Below are positions 7,560 through 15,513 of a stretch of DNA of 64,000 nucleotides, one piece after another; position 1 is the first letter of the stretch; each line of letters starts with the position of its first letter. The notes below the pieces were generated by a model. The model was given only the letters and a program-made list of their open reading frames with translations. It did no database searches and was not told the origin of the DNA. Source of the stretch: Pseudonocardia kunmingensis (GTDB lineage: Bacteria; Actinomycetota; Actinomycetes; Mycobacteriales; Pseudonocardiaceae); assembly GCF_006716445.1 (NCBI RefSeq), contig NZ_VFPA01000001.1:3100001-3164000 (forward strand). The letters are read 5' to 3'. A program made the translations under genes and the position numbers.

Positions 7560-8255
7560 CGTGCCGTACCGCTTCGCGAGCAGGTCCCGGCAGGTGTGGC
7601 CGTTCGCCTCGATCCCGACGCGCGTGAGCCGCGCCCGCCGCAGGTGCAGCGGCACCTGGGCGGCGGTCACGGGCTCGCCGTCCGGGTGCAGCAGCAGCGG
7701 GGCGTCGGGGCCGTGCGGCAGGCCCACCCGGGCCCGCCGCTCCCGCAGCCGGTCCAGGTCCGGGGACGGCGGCACCTCGGCGAGCCGGGTGTCCGCCAGC
7801 TCCTCCGGCGTGGCGCCCGCGTCGACCAGCGGCCGGGCCACCCGGTCCTGCCCGGCCAGGGCCGCCTTGCGCAGGAAGACCGCGCGCAGCTCGTCCAGCT
7901 CGGCCTGCGCCTCGCCCGCGAACGACGCGACGAACCCGGCTCGCGCGGCGACCCCGGAGTTGATCGTCGCGGAGACGAAGTGCTCGTCCAGCGCGATGTC
8001 GGCCCGGGTGACGCCCGGTACGGCGGCCACCGCGTCGTGCGCGTCGGCCACCATCAGCCACGCGAAGTTCGGCGCGCAGAAGAAGGTGGGCAGGCGCAGC
8101 CGCACGGACGCGACCCCGTCGTCGGACACGGTGCACGACGACACGAACTCCAGGTCCGTGATGGGTTCGTCGAGCTCGGGGTCGTGCACCGTGCCCAGCG
8201 CGGCCCACACCGCGGCGACGGGCGCGGTGGTCGGCGCGGTGGTCGGCGCGGTCAC
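7557..8255 (-). CDS. DUF59/MIP18-type iron-sulfur assembly protein
   Basis: 232 residues. The N-terminal half is a DUF59 (MIP18/PaaD/SufT-like) domain: 'WAALGTVHDPELDEPITDLE', 'VRLRLPTFFCAPNFAWLMVA', 'ALDEHFVSATINSG'. A helical C-terminal half ends 'ANGHTCRDLLAKRYGT'. DUF59 proteins help deliver Fe-S clusters or metals to enzymes. The GTG start overlaps the amidohydrolase stop (GTGA). In propane and alkane monooxygenase (prm/mim) clusters a similar gene accompanies the amidohydrolase and alcohol dehydrogenase, so a role in maturing an oxygenase is inferred. Confidence 0.8.
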   Translation of the reverse strand: MTAPTTAPTTAPVAAVWAALGTVHDPELDEPITDLEFVSSCTVSDDGVASVRLRLPTFFCAPNFAWLMVADAHDAVAAVPGVTRADIALDEHFVSATINSGVAARAGFVASFAGEAQAELDELRAVFLRKAALAGQDRVARPLVDAGATPEELADTRLAEVPPSPDLDRLRERRARVGLPHGPDAPLLLHPDGEPVTAAQVPLHLRRARLTRVGIEANGHTCRDLLAKRYGT

Positions 8256-9319
8256 GGCGAACCGGCCGCCGCGGCCTCGGTGAGCAGCTGCTCGCCGGGC
8301 CGGTCCTGCTCGCCTGCCGACGTCTTCGGCAGGCACTCGGCCGGCACCTCGATGTCGTAGAGCTTCGCCGCGTTCAGCCCCAGGATCTTCTTCTTGCCCT
8401 CGGTGGACAGGCGCGGGTAGTCGCCGTACGCGTCGTCGTCGGGCATCTGCCAGTCGACGAAGCCCTCGACCTGCCACTTCGGCTCCCAGATGCCGTAGTC
8501 GCTGCCGAAGGTCATCTTGTCCTCGCCGACCCAGAACAACAGCTCGCCCATGACCTTCGCGAAGAAGCGCGGCCGGGCGTGCATGTGGGCGCCGATCACG
8601 ACGGACAGTCCCGCGTAGACGTTCGGTTCCTGCACGGCCATGTAGCAGAAGTCCTCGATGCGCGGCAGGCCCACGTGCTCGACGATGAAGTTGAGGTCCG
8701 GGAAGTCGGTGGCCGCGTGGTCGACGTCGGCCACGTCGAAGGCGTCCTTGTCCAGCGGCCAGATCGTCGGGCCCTTGTGCACGTGCACGTTCTTGATGCC
8801 CAGCTCCTGGGCGCGCGCGAGGAAGCGGTAGCACTCGGGGTCGGACAGCTTGTAGCCGCGCGAGTCGCCGATCCACTCCGCGGTGTAGAGCTTCACGCCC
8901 TTGAGCTGGTAGCGCTCGGCGTCCGCCTCCAGCTGCGCCAGCCCGGTATCGCCTTCGCGCGGGTCGAAGCGCCCGTTCGTGATGAACTTCCCCGGGTGCT
9001 TCTGCGTCAGCGTGTGGTTGCGCTCAGCGGTGTTGAAACCCTCGGTGTACCAGTGCTTGAGGTAGGTGGACTGGAAGATCGCGACGTCGACGTGGCCCTC
9101 GTCGAAGAGGTCGCGCATCAGGTCCTCTTCGGAGTACTTGCAGTACTTCTCCCAGTCCCAGTGGGTCTCGGGCGGGCCCAGCTGGTGGTAGCCGTAGAAG
9201 CAGTCGATCCAGCCCTTCGCCAGGTTCTCCCGGCCGGCCACCCAGTTCTGCGGGCTCGCGTCCCAGAAGTGCATGTGGGAGTCGACGATGAAGTAGTTCT
9301 CGCCGTCCTTGGAGTACAT
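8252..9319 (-). CDS. Amidohydrolase-2 family protein of the propane-monooxygenase-cluster type
   Basis: 355 residues, TIM-barrel amidohydrolase_2 family. The metal-binding N-terminal 'DSHMHFWD' is clear; 'NVHVHKGPTIWPLDKDAFDV' and 'FIVEHVGLPRIEDFCY' supply later His residues and 'TFGSDYGIW' the Asp. The family relates to decarboxylases such as ACMSD. The closest context known to me is the amidohydrolase next to mimABCD/prmABCD soluble di-iron monooxygenases. Its substrate is unknown. It is 18 bp downstream of the alcohol dehydrogenase and overlaps the DUF59 gene, forming one operon. Confidence 0.85.
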   Translation of the reverse strand: MYSKDGENYFIVDSHMHFWDASPQNWVAGRENLAKGWIDCFYGYHQLGPPETHWDWEKYCKYSEEDLMRDLFDEGHVDVAIFQSTYLKHWYTEGFNTAERNHTLTQKHPGKFITNGRFDPREGDTGLAQLEADAERYQLKGVKLYTAEWIGDSRGYKLSDPECYRFLARAQELGIKNVHVHKGPTIWPLDKDAFDVADVDHAATDFPDLNFIVEHVGLPRIEDFCYMAVQEPNVYAGLSVVIGAHMHARPRFFAKVMGELLFWVGEDKMTFGSDYGIWEPKWQVEGFVDWQMPDDDAYGDYPRLSTEGKKKILGLNAAKLYDIEVPAECLPKTSAGEQDRPGEQLLTEAAAAGSP

Positions 9320-9337
9320 GTGGTGGGCCTCCGGGAT

Positions 9338-10366
9338 TCAGGGGACGAGGATCGCCCGGCCGCGCACGCGGCCGGCGTCGAGGTCGTGCAGCGCGTCCAG
9401 CGCCGCATCGAGCGGGTACTGCTTCGTGTGCAGGGTGACCTTCCCGGCCTGGGCCAGCACCATCAGTTCGGCCAGGTCCGTGTAGGTGCCGACGATGTTG
9501 CCGATGACGTTCTTCTCGTTCGCCACGAAGTCCAGCGTCGGGGCGGAGAAGTCACCGCCGTAGCCGATGACGTACTGGTAGCCGTCCGGTGCGGTCATCG
9601 CCCAGGCGTCGTTCTCCGCGCCCTGCTCGGCCACGAAGTCGAACACCACCGTGGCGCCCTCACCGCCGGTCAGGTCCTTCACCGCGTCGACGTGGGAACC
9701 GTCGGCGACCACGGTCTCGTCGGCACCGATCTGCTTCGCGAGCTCCAGGGCGTCGGGGTTGCGGTCGACCACGACGATGCGGGTGGCGGTGAGCGCGGCC
9801 AGGCACTGGATGCCGATGTGCCCGAGCCCGCCCGCGCCCTGCACCACCGCGGTGGTGCCCGGCCACAGCACCGGCACGGCCTTGCGCACCGCGTGGTAGG
9901 CGGTGATCCCGGCATCGGCCAGCGCCGCCACGTCCGCCGGGTTCGTCGACGGGTCGAGCTTCACGCAGGCACGGGCGGTGGTGCGCAGGTACTCGGCCAT
10001 CCCGCCGTCGTTGTCGCTCAACCCGGGGAAGAACGCGTTCACGCACTGCATGTCCTTGCCCCGGCGGCAGGCCAGGCACAGCCCGCAGGAGGGCTGCGGG
10101 TGCAGGATCACCGTGTCCCCGACCGAGACGTTCGTGACGCCGTCGCCCACGGCGTGCACCCAGCCCGCGTTCTCGTGCCCGATCACGTAGGGCAGCTGCG
10201 GGCTCATCGCCGCGGCCCACTGGCCCTCCAGGATGTGCAGGTCGGTGCGGCACACCCCGGCCCCACCGATCTTGACGATCACGTCGAGGGGCCCCTCGAG
10301 CTTCGGCTCCGGGATGTCGTCGATCTTCGGGTCGGCGTGGTAGTCGTGCACCCGGACGGCCTTCAC
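9338..10366 (-). CDS. Zinc-dependent NAD(P)-dependent alcohol dehydrogenase
   Basis: 342 residues, MDR superfamily. Catalytic zinc ligands: Cys in 'AGVCRTDLH', 'GHENAGWV' His-Glu. A structural zinc cluster is in 'PSCGLCLACRRGKDMQC' (four Cys). The Rossmann motif is 'VQGAGGLGHIGIQCL' and 'VVVDRNP' favours NAD. GTG 10366 has an AGGGAGG Shine-Dalgarno 8 nt upstream. It matches the type of alcohol dehydrogenase found in actinobacterial alkane/propane monooxygenase operons and would oxidise the resulting alcohols. It is the first gene of the three-gene minus-strand operon. Confidence 0.88.
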   Translation of the reverse strand: MKAVRVHDYHADPKIDDIPEPKLEGPLDVIVKIGGAGVCRTDLHILEGQWAAAMSPQLPYVIGHENAGWVHAVGDGVTNVSVGDTVILHPQPSCGLCLACRRGKDMQCVNAFFPGLSDNDGGMAEYLRTTARACVKLDPSTNPADVAALADAGITAYHAVRKAVPVLWPGTTAVVQGAGGLGHIGIQCLAALTATRIVVVDRNPDALELAKQIGADETVVADGSHVDAVKDLTGGEGATVVFDFVAEQGAENDAWAMTAPDGYQYVIGYGGDFSAPTLDFVANEKNVIGNIVGTYTDLAELMVLAQAGKVTLHTKQYPLDAALDALHDLDAGRVRGRAILVP

Positions 10367-10547
10367 CGGCGTACCTCCCTGTGGCGTCGCTGCCCTGCTC
10401 CCGATTGCACGCGCGCAGTGCCGCTCGTCACAACCGCGCCGATTCCGCGGGCTGAGAAAACAGACACGGCCTTCGGCCTCCGGCTCCGGGGACGACGCTC
10501 CGACCTGCGGGATCGCGGGTCCGGCCGGGCGCGGCGGGCATGTGTGC

Positions 10548-10559
10548 TACTGATCAGTA
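10548..10559. promoter_or_regulatory. Perfect 12-bp palindrome, operator candidate
   Basis: TACTGATCAGTA is a perfect palindrome whose last bases overlap the likely -10 (TAACCT, 10558-10563) of the thioesterase gene. It sits in the divergent region between the alcohol dehydrogenase operon and the thioesterase, where a TetR-type repressor could act. The binding protein is not identified. Confidence 0.5.
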
Positions 10560-10563
10560 ACCT
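10558..10563 (+). promoter_or_regulatory. -10-like element of the thioesterase gene
   Basis: TAACCT ends 7 nt before GTG 10571 and overlaps the 12-bp palindrome, so binding there would block transcription. Confidence 0.45.
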
Positions 10564-10570
10564 CTCCGGT

Positions 10571-11020
10571 GTGACGGAGACGAGCTGGGTCGGGACGGCG
10601 ATGCGGGAGAGCGTCCCCTGGGCGCGCACGGTCGGGGTCGAGTTCGTGGAGACCACCGCGGAGCGCGCGCTCGTCCAGCTGCCGGACGAGCCGGACCTGC
10701 GCAACCACGTGGGTGGCCCGCACGCCGCGATGATCTTCGGGCTGGGCGAGACGGCGTCGGGGGCGGTCACGCTGGCGGCCTTCGCGCACGTGGTGCAGCG
10801 GGCGACGCCGCTCCCCGTCCGCTCCGAGATCGCCTACCGGGCCGTGGCCCGCGGGCCCCTCACCGCCGAGGCGCTGCTGCAGCGCCCGGCCGCCGACGTG
10901 CTCGCCGAGCTCGATGCGGGTCGCCGCCCGGAGTTCGACGTCGCGGTCACCGTCACCGACGCCGAGGGGCGCGAGACCACCCGCATGACCGTGGTCTGGA
11001 CACTCCGCCCGAACCGTTAG
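10571..11020 (+). CDS. DUF4442/hotdog-fold thioesterase-like protein
   Basis: 149 residues of the PaaI/DUF4442 hotdog fold: 'LRNHVGGPHAAMIFGLGETA' contains the central helix region where the family's catalytic Asn-His/Gly residues lie, followed by 'SEIAYRAVARGPLTAEA' and 'FDVAVTVTDAEGRETTRMTV'. It probably hydrolyses an acyl-CoA, but no substrate is evident. GTG 10571 is favoured by the TAACCT hexamer 7 nt upstream; ATG 10601 is possible. A long frame extending left from here is an antisense shadow of the dehydrogenase operon. Confidence 0.75.
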   Translation: MTETSWVGTAMRESVPWARTVGVEFVETTAERALVQLPDEPDLRNHVGGPHAAMIFGLGETASGAVTLAAFAHVVQRATPLPVRSEIAYRAVARGPLTAEALLQRPAADVLAELDAGRRPEFDVAVTVTDAEGRETTRMTVVWTLRPNR

Positions 11021-11064
11021 CGCTCCGTCAGGTCATCCTGCGCGCGCGGGCGGACCACCACGAC

Positions 11065-11070
11065 TACCGT
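11065..11070 (+). promoter_or_regulatory. -10-like element of the SDR gene
   Basis: TACCGT ends 7 nt before the GTG start at 11078. Confidence 0.45.
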
Positions 11071-11077
11071 CCGCGTC

Positions 11078-11737
11078 GTGCAGGTGGTCATCGCAGGAGG
11101 ACACGGGAAGATCGGGCTGCGGCTGGCGGCGCTGCTCGCCGGGCGCGGCGACATCGTCACGGGGGTGGTGCGCAACCCCGGCCACGTCGCCGACCTCGAG
11201 CGCGCCGGCGCCACGGCGGCGGTGCTGGACCTGGAGTCGGCCGGGGCGGGTGACCTCGCCCCGGTGCTCGTGGACGCCGACGCGGTCGTGTTCGCCGCGG
11301 GCGCCGGGCCGGGCAGCGGCGTGGAGCGCAAGGACACCGTCGACCGCGCGGCGGCCGAGCTGCTCGCCGAGGCGGCGCGCCTGGCGGGGGTGCGGCGCTA
11401 CCTGCTGGTCTCCTCGGCGGGCGTCGACGACGAGCCCGACCCGGAGCGCGGGGAGGTCTGGGGCGCCTACGTCGCCGCCAAGCGGGCGGCCGAGGACGCG
11501 ATCCGGGCCGCCGACCACCTCGACTGGACGATCCTGCGGCCGGGCAGCCTCACCGACGGTCCCGGCGTGGGACGGGTGCGGCTCGCGCCCCCGCCGGTAC
11601 CGCACGGCAGCGTCACCCGCGACGACACCGCCGCCGTCCTCGCCGCGCTGCTCGACGCGCCCGGTTCCGCGGGCGCGGTCCTCGAGCTGCGCGAGGGCGA
11701 CGACGAGGTGCACGAGGCCGTGGCGGCGGTGGCGTGA
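11078..11737 (+). CDS. NAD(P)-binding atypical SDR (NmrA/a5-like)
   Basis: 219 residues. The nucleotide-binding motif 'VVIAGGHGKIGLRLAALLAG' (GGxGxxG) starts at residue 3; 'VTGVVRNP' suggests NADP preference. 'LLVSSAGVDD' replaces the normal catalytic Ser strand, and 'YVAAKRAAED' supplies a YxxxK pair. 'LRPGSLTDGPGVGRV' is the typical C-terminal motif of SDR a5 proteins. Members act as reductases or redox sensors; no substrate can be named. The stop overlaps the start of the flavoprotein gene (TGATG), so they are co-transcribed. Confidence 0.82.
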   Translation: MQVVIAGGHGKIGLRLAALLAGRGDIVTGVVRNPGHVADLERAGATAAVLDLESAGAGDLAPVLVDADAVVFAAGAGPGSGVERKDTVDRAAAELLAEAARLAGVRRYLLVSSAGVDDEPDPERGEVWGAYVAAKRAAEDAIRAADHLDWTILRPGSLTDGPGVGRVRLAPPPVPHGSVTRDDTAAVLAALLDAPGSAGAVLELREGDDEVHEAVAAVA

Positions 11738-13146
11738 TGGCGGCCGCGGCGGATGTGGACGTCATCGTCATCGGCGGCGGAGCGGTCGGCGAGAACGCCG
11801 CCGACTACGCCACGCGGGCCGGGCTCTCGGCACTGGTCGTCGAGGCCGAGCTGCTGGGCGGGGAGTGCTCGTACTGGGCCTGCATGCCCTCGAAGGCGCT
11901 GCTGCGCACCGGGCACGCCGTCGCGGCGCTGCGCAGGCTCCCGGGCACGACCGCCGAGTTCGACCCGGCCGCGGTGCTCGCCCGGCGCGACTCGTTCACC
12001 CACGACTGGAACGACGAGAGCCAGGTGCAGTGGGCCACCGGCGCCGGGATCCGGGTCCTGCGCGGGCACGCCCGGATCACCGGGGAACGCACCGTCGAGG
12101 TGGACGGCCCGGCCGGGCGCGAGTCGCTCACGGCGCGGCACGCGGTCGTCGTCAGCACCGGCAGCGTGCCGAAGGTGCCGCCCGTGCCCGGACTGGACGC
12201 GGTCCGCACGTGGACCTCGCGCGACGCCACGTCGGCGAAGGAGGTCCCACCCCGGCTCGGCGTGCTCGGTGGCGGCGTCGTCGGGTGTGAGCTCGCGCAG
12301 GCGTTCCGGCGGCTCGGCTCGCAGGTCGTGCTGCTGCAGAGGGGTCCGCGCCTGCTGCCGGCACTGGAGCCGTTCGCGGGTGAGCGGGTGGCCGCCGCCC
12401 TGCGCGACGAAGGCGTCGACGTGCGCCTCGAGCACCGCCTGGACTCCGTGGCGGCGGCGGGTGACGCCATCGAGCTGCACCTGGGGGAGGAGACCCTCGT
12501 CGTCGACGAGCTGCTCGTCGCCACCGGGCGGCGGCCGAACACGACCTCCGTCGGGCTCGAGTCCGTCGGCCTGGAGCCGGGGAGGACGCTCGAGGTGGAC
12601 GACACCGGCCTCGTGGCGGGTGTTGCGGGCCAGTGGTTGTACGCCACCGGTGACGTCACCGGCCGGGCACCGCTCACCCACCAGGGCAAGTACGACGCGC
12701 GGATCGTCGGGGCCGCGATCGGGGCCCGCGCCACCGGCGAGGAGCTCGACGACGCCCCGTGGGGGGAGCACGTCGCCACCGCCGACCACGCGGGAGTCCC
12801 GCAGGTCGTGTTCACCGACCCCGAGGTCGCGTCGGTGGGCCGCACCGAGGCGCAGGCCCGCGAGGCGGGGCTGGACGTGAAGGTGATCGACCTGCCGATC
12901 GCGGTGGCCGGTTCGTCCCTGCAGGCCGACGGCTACGACGGCGCCGCGCGGATGCTCGTCGACCCCGCGCGCGGCGTTCTCGTCGGGGTGACGTTCGTGG
13001 GCCAGGACGTCGCCGAGCTGCTGCACGCGGCCACCGTCGCGATCGTGGGCGAGGTGCCGGTGGACCGGTTGTGGCACGCGGTGCCGGCCTACCCGACGAT
13101 GAGCGAGGTCTGGCTGCGGCTGTTGGAGGCCTACCGGAGCTCGTGA
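11737..13146 (+). CDS. Pyridine nucleotide-disulfide oxidoreductase (dihydrolipoamide dehydrogenase-like)
   Basis: 469 residues. The FAD motif is 'VIVIGGGAVGENAADYATRA', the redox-active disulfide is in 'GGECSYWACMPSKALLR' (C-x4-C), the NAD motif is 'LGVLGGGVVGCELAQAFRRL', and 'LYATGDVTGRAPLTHQGKYD' is the second FAD contact. The C-terminal dimerisation domain has 'HAVPAYPTMSEVW', giving the His-Pro-like tail motif. Closest described groups are Lpd/mercuric-reductase-like flavoproteins of unknown substrate. ATG 11737 overlaps the SDR stop; GTG 11734 is alternative. Confidence 0.87.
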   Translation: MAAAADVDVIVIGGGAVGENAADYATRAGLSALVVEAELLGGECSYWACMPSKALLRTGHAVAALRRLPGTTAEFDPAAVLARRDSFTHDWNDESQVQWATGAGIRVLRGHARITGERTVEVDGPAGRESLTARHAVVVSTGSVPKVPPVPGLDAVRTWTSRDATSAKEVPPRLGVLGGGVVGCELAQAFRRLGSQVVLLQRGPRLLPALEPFAGERVAAALRDEGVDVRLEHRLDSVAAAGDAIELHLGEETLVVDELLVATGRRPNTTSVGLESVGLEPGRTLEVDDTGLVAGVAGQWLYATGDVTGRAPLTHQGKYDARIVGAAIGARATGEELDDAPWGEHVATADHAGVPQVVFTDPEVASVGRTEAQAREAGLDVKVIDLPIAVAGSSLQADGYDGAARMLVDPARGVLVGVTFVGQDVAELLHAATVAIVGEVPVDRLWHAVPAYPTMSEVWLRLLEAYRSS

Positions 13147-13161
13147 GGGCAGCCGCCCCCT

Positions 13162-13210
13162 GACGAACGGCACTCTCGTCTGTCCCTGGCCGACGAACGT
13201 GCCGTTCGTC
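13162..13210. terminator. GACGAACGGCAC inverted repeat, copy 1
   Basis: Perfect 12-bp arms, GACGAACGGCAC (13162-13173) and GTGCCGTTCGTC (13199-13210), lie between two convergent genes. This is a plausible bidirectional terminator without a T tract. The same arms recur at 55299-55347. Confidence 0.6.
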
Positions 13211-13222
13211 CGCGAATCCGGG

Positions 13223-14218
13223 CTAGTACGCCGACTGCGACAGTGCCGCGGCGAGGCCGAGCGTCGCGGCCATGACCGCCACCTCGGCACCGGCCCAGCG
13301 CAGCACCGGTGTCCGCCCGGCCGCGAGGCGGCGGCGGGCGAGGTTGCCGAGGAACGCGAGCACGGCGAGGCAGACGACCTTCGCGAGCACGATCCGGCCG
13401 TAGTCGGTGACGAGCAGGTTGCTCCACGCGCCGAGCCGCAGCAGGGCGTTGAGCAGGCCGGTCACCGCGACCGCGCCGAGGCACCACCCGGCCAGCCGGG
13501 AGAAGCGGGGCAGCACCGCGTCGAGCAGCACCCGGTGCCGGGCCACCAGCGCCAGCACGGCCGCCAGCCCGCCCACCCACAGCGCCGCGGTGACGATGTG
13601 CCCGCCGATCGTCATGATCGCGATCTGGTGGTCGGCGGACGTGCCCGAGTGGCCGGTGACGCCCGGCGTCATCAGCCCGAGCAGCGCCGCGACCAGCGGG
13701 ACCCGCACCGGGACGAGCGCGCGGTCGCGCAGCCGCAGCACCGCGCAGCACAGCACGGCGGCGGTGCAGAGCGCGGCCAGCACGAGGCCGCGCCCGCCCG
13801 CCAGCTCGGTGACGTAGCTCCCGATCTCGCCGCCGGACAGCTGTCCGAGCGGCCGGCCGAAGGCGTCGGCGGTGCGGAACGCGATGCCGAGCAGCGACAG
13901 CACCAACCAGGTCCCGGCCAGCGCGACGAGCGCGCGGTCCGACGTGGCGCGCACGCGCTCGAGGTCGCGCAGGGCGGATCCGGGCAGCCGGCGGGCGGCC
14001 GGCAGCAGGACGGCGAGCAGCGTGAGCCCGACGCAGCCGACGCCCGCGACGTCCATGCCGGAGCGGGTGACGGCCGTGCCGACCAGCACCGGCAGGGCGG
14101 AGCTCGCGAGGGCGCCCGTCAGCACGCTCGCGGTGAAGGCCACCACGACCGCGAGCGCGGCCCACCCGACCGGTCGCAGCCGGTCGAGCGGACGCGGACC
14201 CGCGGTCGGCGGTGTCAT
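13223..14218 (-). CDS. CopD-family copper resistance membrane protein
   Basis: 331 residues with about eight hydrophobic segments. It matches the CopD domain: 'GVTGHSGTSADHQIAIMTIGGHIVTAALWVGG' holds the conserved His residues (written here in part: HSGTSADH and GGHIVTAALWVGG), and 'TDYGRIVLAKVVCLAVLAFLGN' follows. CopD proteins are inner-membrane partners of CopC in copper uptake or tolerance. The ATG overlaps the copC stop (ATGA), the last gene of a four-gene minus-strand operon. Confidence 0.85.
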   Translation of the reverse strand: MTPPTAGPRPLDRLRPVGWAALAVVVAFTASVLTGALASSALPVLVGTAVTRSGMDVAGVGCVGLTLLAVLLPAARRLPGSALRDLERVRATSDRALVALAGTWLVLSLLGIAFRTADAFGRPLGQLSGGEIGSYVTELAGGRGLVLAALCTAAVLCCAVLRLRDRALVPVRVPLVAALLGLMTPGVTGHSGTSADHQIAIMTIGGHIVTAALWVGGLAAVLALVARHRVLLDAVLPRFSRLAGWCLGAVAVTGLLNALLRLGAWSNLLVTDYGRIVLAKVVCLAVLAFLGNLARRRLAAGRTPVLRWAGAEVAVMAATLGLAAALSQSAY

Positions 14219-14769
14219 CCCCGGCCCAGCCGCAGGGCCACCACGACGCCGGCGCCGACCAGCACCACGGCGCCCACGACCCACGGCCACACCGGCGCGC
14301 CGCCGCCGTCCTCGGCCGGGGCCGCGGCGGGCGGGGCGGGGGCCGCCGGGGCGGCGGAGGGTTCCGCGGGTGCGCTCGTCCCGCCGGGGCCGGGCGTGGT
14401 GAGCGTGAACGAGACGCTGCCCGTGACCGGGTGGCCGTCGGCGGAGATCACGCGGTAGCCGATCTCGTACCGGCCGGCCGGGCCGAGGGGGAGCAGCCGA
14501 ATGCTGATCGTGCCCTCCTCCGCGGTGACCGGGCCGTCCTCGTAGTGGGCGCCGTCCGGGCCGACCACGGTGAGGGTGCTGAACTCCGGCGACATCGTTT
14601 CGTTGAACGTCAGCGCGACGTGCTCGGGGGCGCTGTCGAGGCTCGCGCCGTCGGCGGGGTCGCTGCTCTGCAGCCGGGTGTGGGCGAGGGCGGGGGCGGC
14701 CCCGAGCAGCAGGGCGAGCCCGGCCAGCAGGGTGACGGCGACGGTGCGCAGGACGCGGGTGCTGGTCAT
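14215..14769 (-). CDS. copC: CopC-domain copper-binding protein
   Basis: 184 residues. A signal peptide ends at 'APALAHTRL', placing His at the mature N-terminus as in CopC. The CopC domain follows with 'SSDPADGASLDSAPEHVALTF' (split here: SSDPADGASL and PEHVALTFNE), 'YRVISADGHPVTGSVSF' with the conserved His, then a Pro/Ala-rich linker and one C-terminal membrane helix ('WPWVVGAVVLVGAGVVVAL'). It binds copper at the outer membrane face and hands it to or from CopD. It overlaps both neighbours by four bases. Confidence 0.88.
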   Translation of the reverse strand: MTSTRVLRTVAVTLLAGLALLLGAAPALAHTRLQSSDPADGASLDSAPEHVALTFNETMSPEFSTLTVVGPDGAHYEDGPVTAEEGTISIRLLPLGPAGRYEIGYRVISADGHPVTGSVSFTLTTPGPGGTSAPAEPSAAPAAPAPPAAAPAEDGGGAPVWPWVVGAVVLVGAGVVVALRLGRG

Positions 14770-15473
14770 CGGGTCGCCCCCGTCGTACGGCGGGAGCGGA
14801 GCACGGCGCCCGCGCCGACCCCGACGCCGAGCGCGCCGACGAGCAGCCCACCGCCGCCGAGCCAGCGGGCCGTGGTGTCGGTGGTGCCGGCCGCGGCGGG
14901 CGCCGCGGCCGCCTCCTCGGCGGGTGGGGTGAGCGTGACCGACGGCGCGGGCCGCTCCGGCTCCGAGCCGTCGGCCATCGGCGGCTGGTCCCAGGCGACG
15001 ACCTCGCCGTCGTCGTAGGTCTGCACCGCGGGCAGCAGCAGCTGGTCGGTGTCGGTCGGCATCGGCCCGAGCGAGAGCGGGAACTCGGCGAACTCGCCGG
15101 GCCCGATCCGGACGCCGGGGTCGGCCGTCCAGGTGACGCTCCGCACCGCCTCGGTGATCATCCGGCCGTGCCGCTCGACCGGAGGGTCCAGCGGGGCCTT
15201 CGCCAGCGTCGCGGTCCAGCCCGGACGGGGCGTGGTCCGGACGGACGTGATCGGGTGGTCGGCGGGCAGCGTGACCTGCAGCGCGACGGTGCCGGCAGTC
15301 TCGGATTCGGTGGGGACGCGCAGCGCGATGACGGCGTAGCCGCCCTGCTCGGCGGTCTGGGGCGTCGCCGTGACGTGCGCGAGCGCAGGCGTCGCGAGGG
15401 CGAGGGCGGCCACTGCGGCCGTCACGAGGACGGTGCCGGCGCGCAGCGCGCCCCGGCGCGTGGACGAGGACAT
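14766..15473 (-). CDS. YcnI family protein (DUF1775, copper-binding)
   Basis: 235 residues. A signal peptide is cut near 'TPALAHVTATP', leaving His at the mature N-terminus; the YcnI domain shows 'GGYAVIALRVPTESE', 'TTPRPGWT', 'WTADPGVRIGPGEFAEFPLS' and the Trp residues that pair with the His brace. A C-terminal membrane helix and Arg-rich tail anchor it. YcnI proteins bind Cu(II) and usually accompany CopC/CopD, as here. ATGA overlap with copC supports one transcript. Confidence 0.87.
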   Translation of the reverse strand: MSSSTRRGALRAGTVLVTAAVAALALATPALAHVTATPQTAEQGGYAVIALRVPTESETAGTVALQVTLPADHPITSVRTTPRPGWTATLAKAPLDPPVERHGRMITEAVRSVTWTADPGVRIGPGEFAEFPLSLGPMPTDTDQLLLPAVQTYDDGEVVAWDQPPMADGSEPERPAPSVTLTPPAEEAAAAPAAAGTTDTTARWLGGGGLLVGALGVGVGAGAVLRSRRTTGATR

Positions 15474-15513
15474 GGAGGTCTCCGGGGGGAGGTCGGTGGA
15501 CGTGCGGGAGTGG

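Noticed and set aside
8579..11020. A long plus-strand open frame (over 800 codons) opposite the dehydrogenase operon
   Set aside because: It is an antisense shadow rich in Val/His/Arg, caused by high GC. Only its end from 10571 is real (thioesterase).
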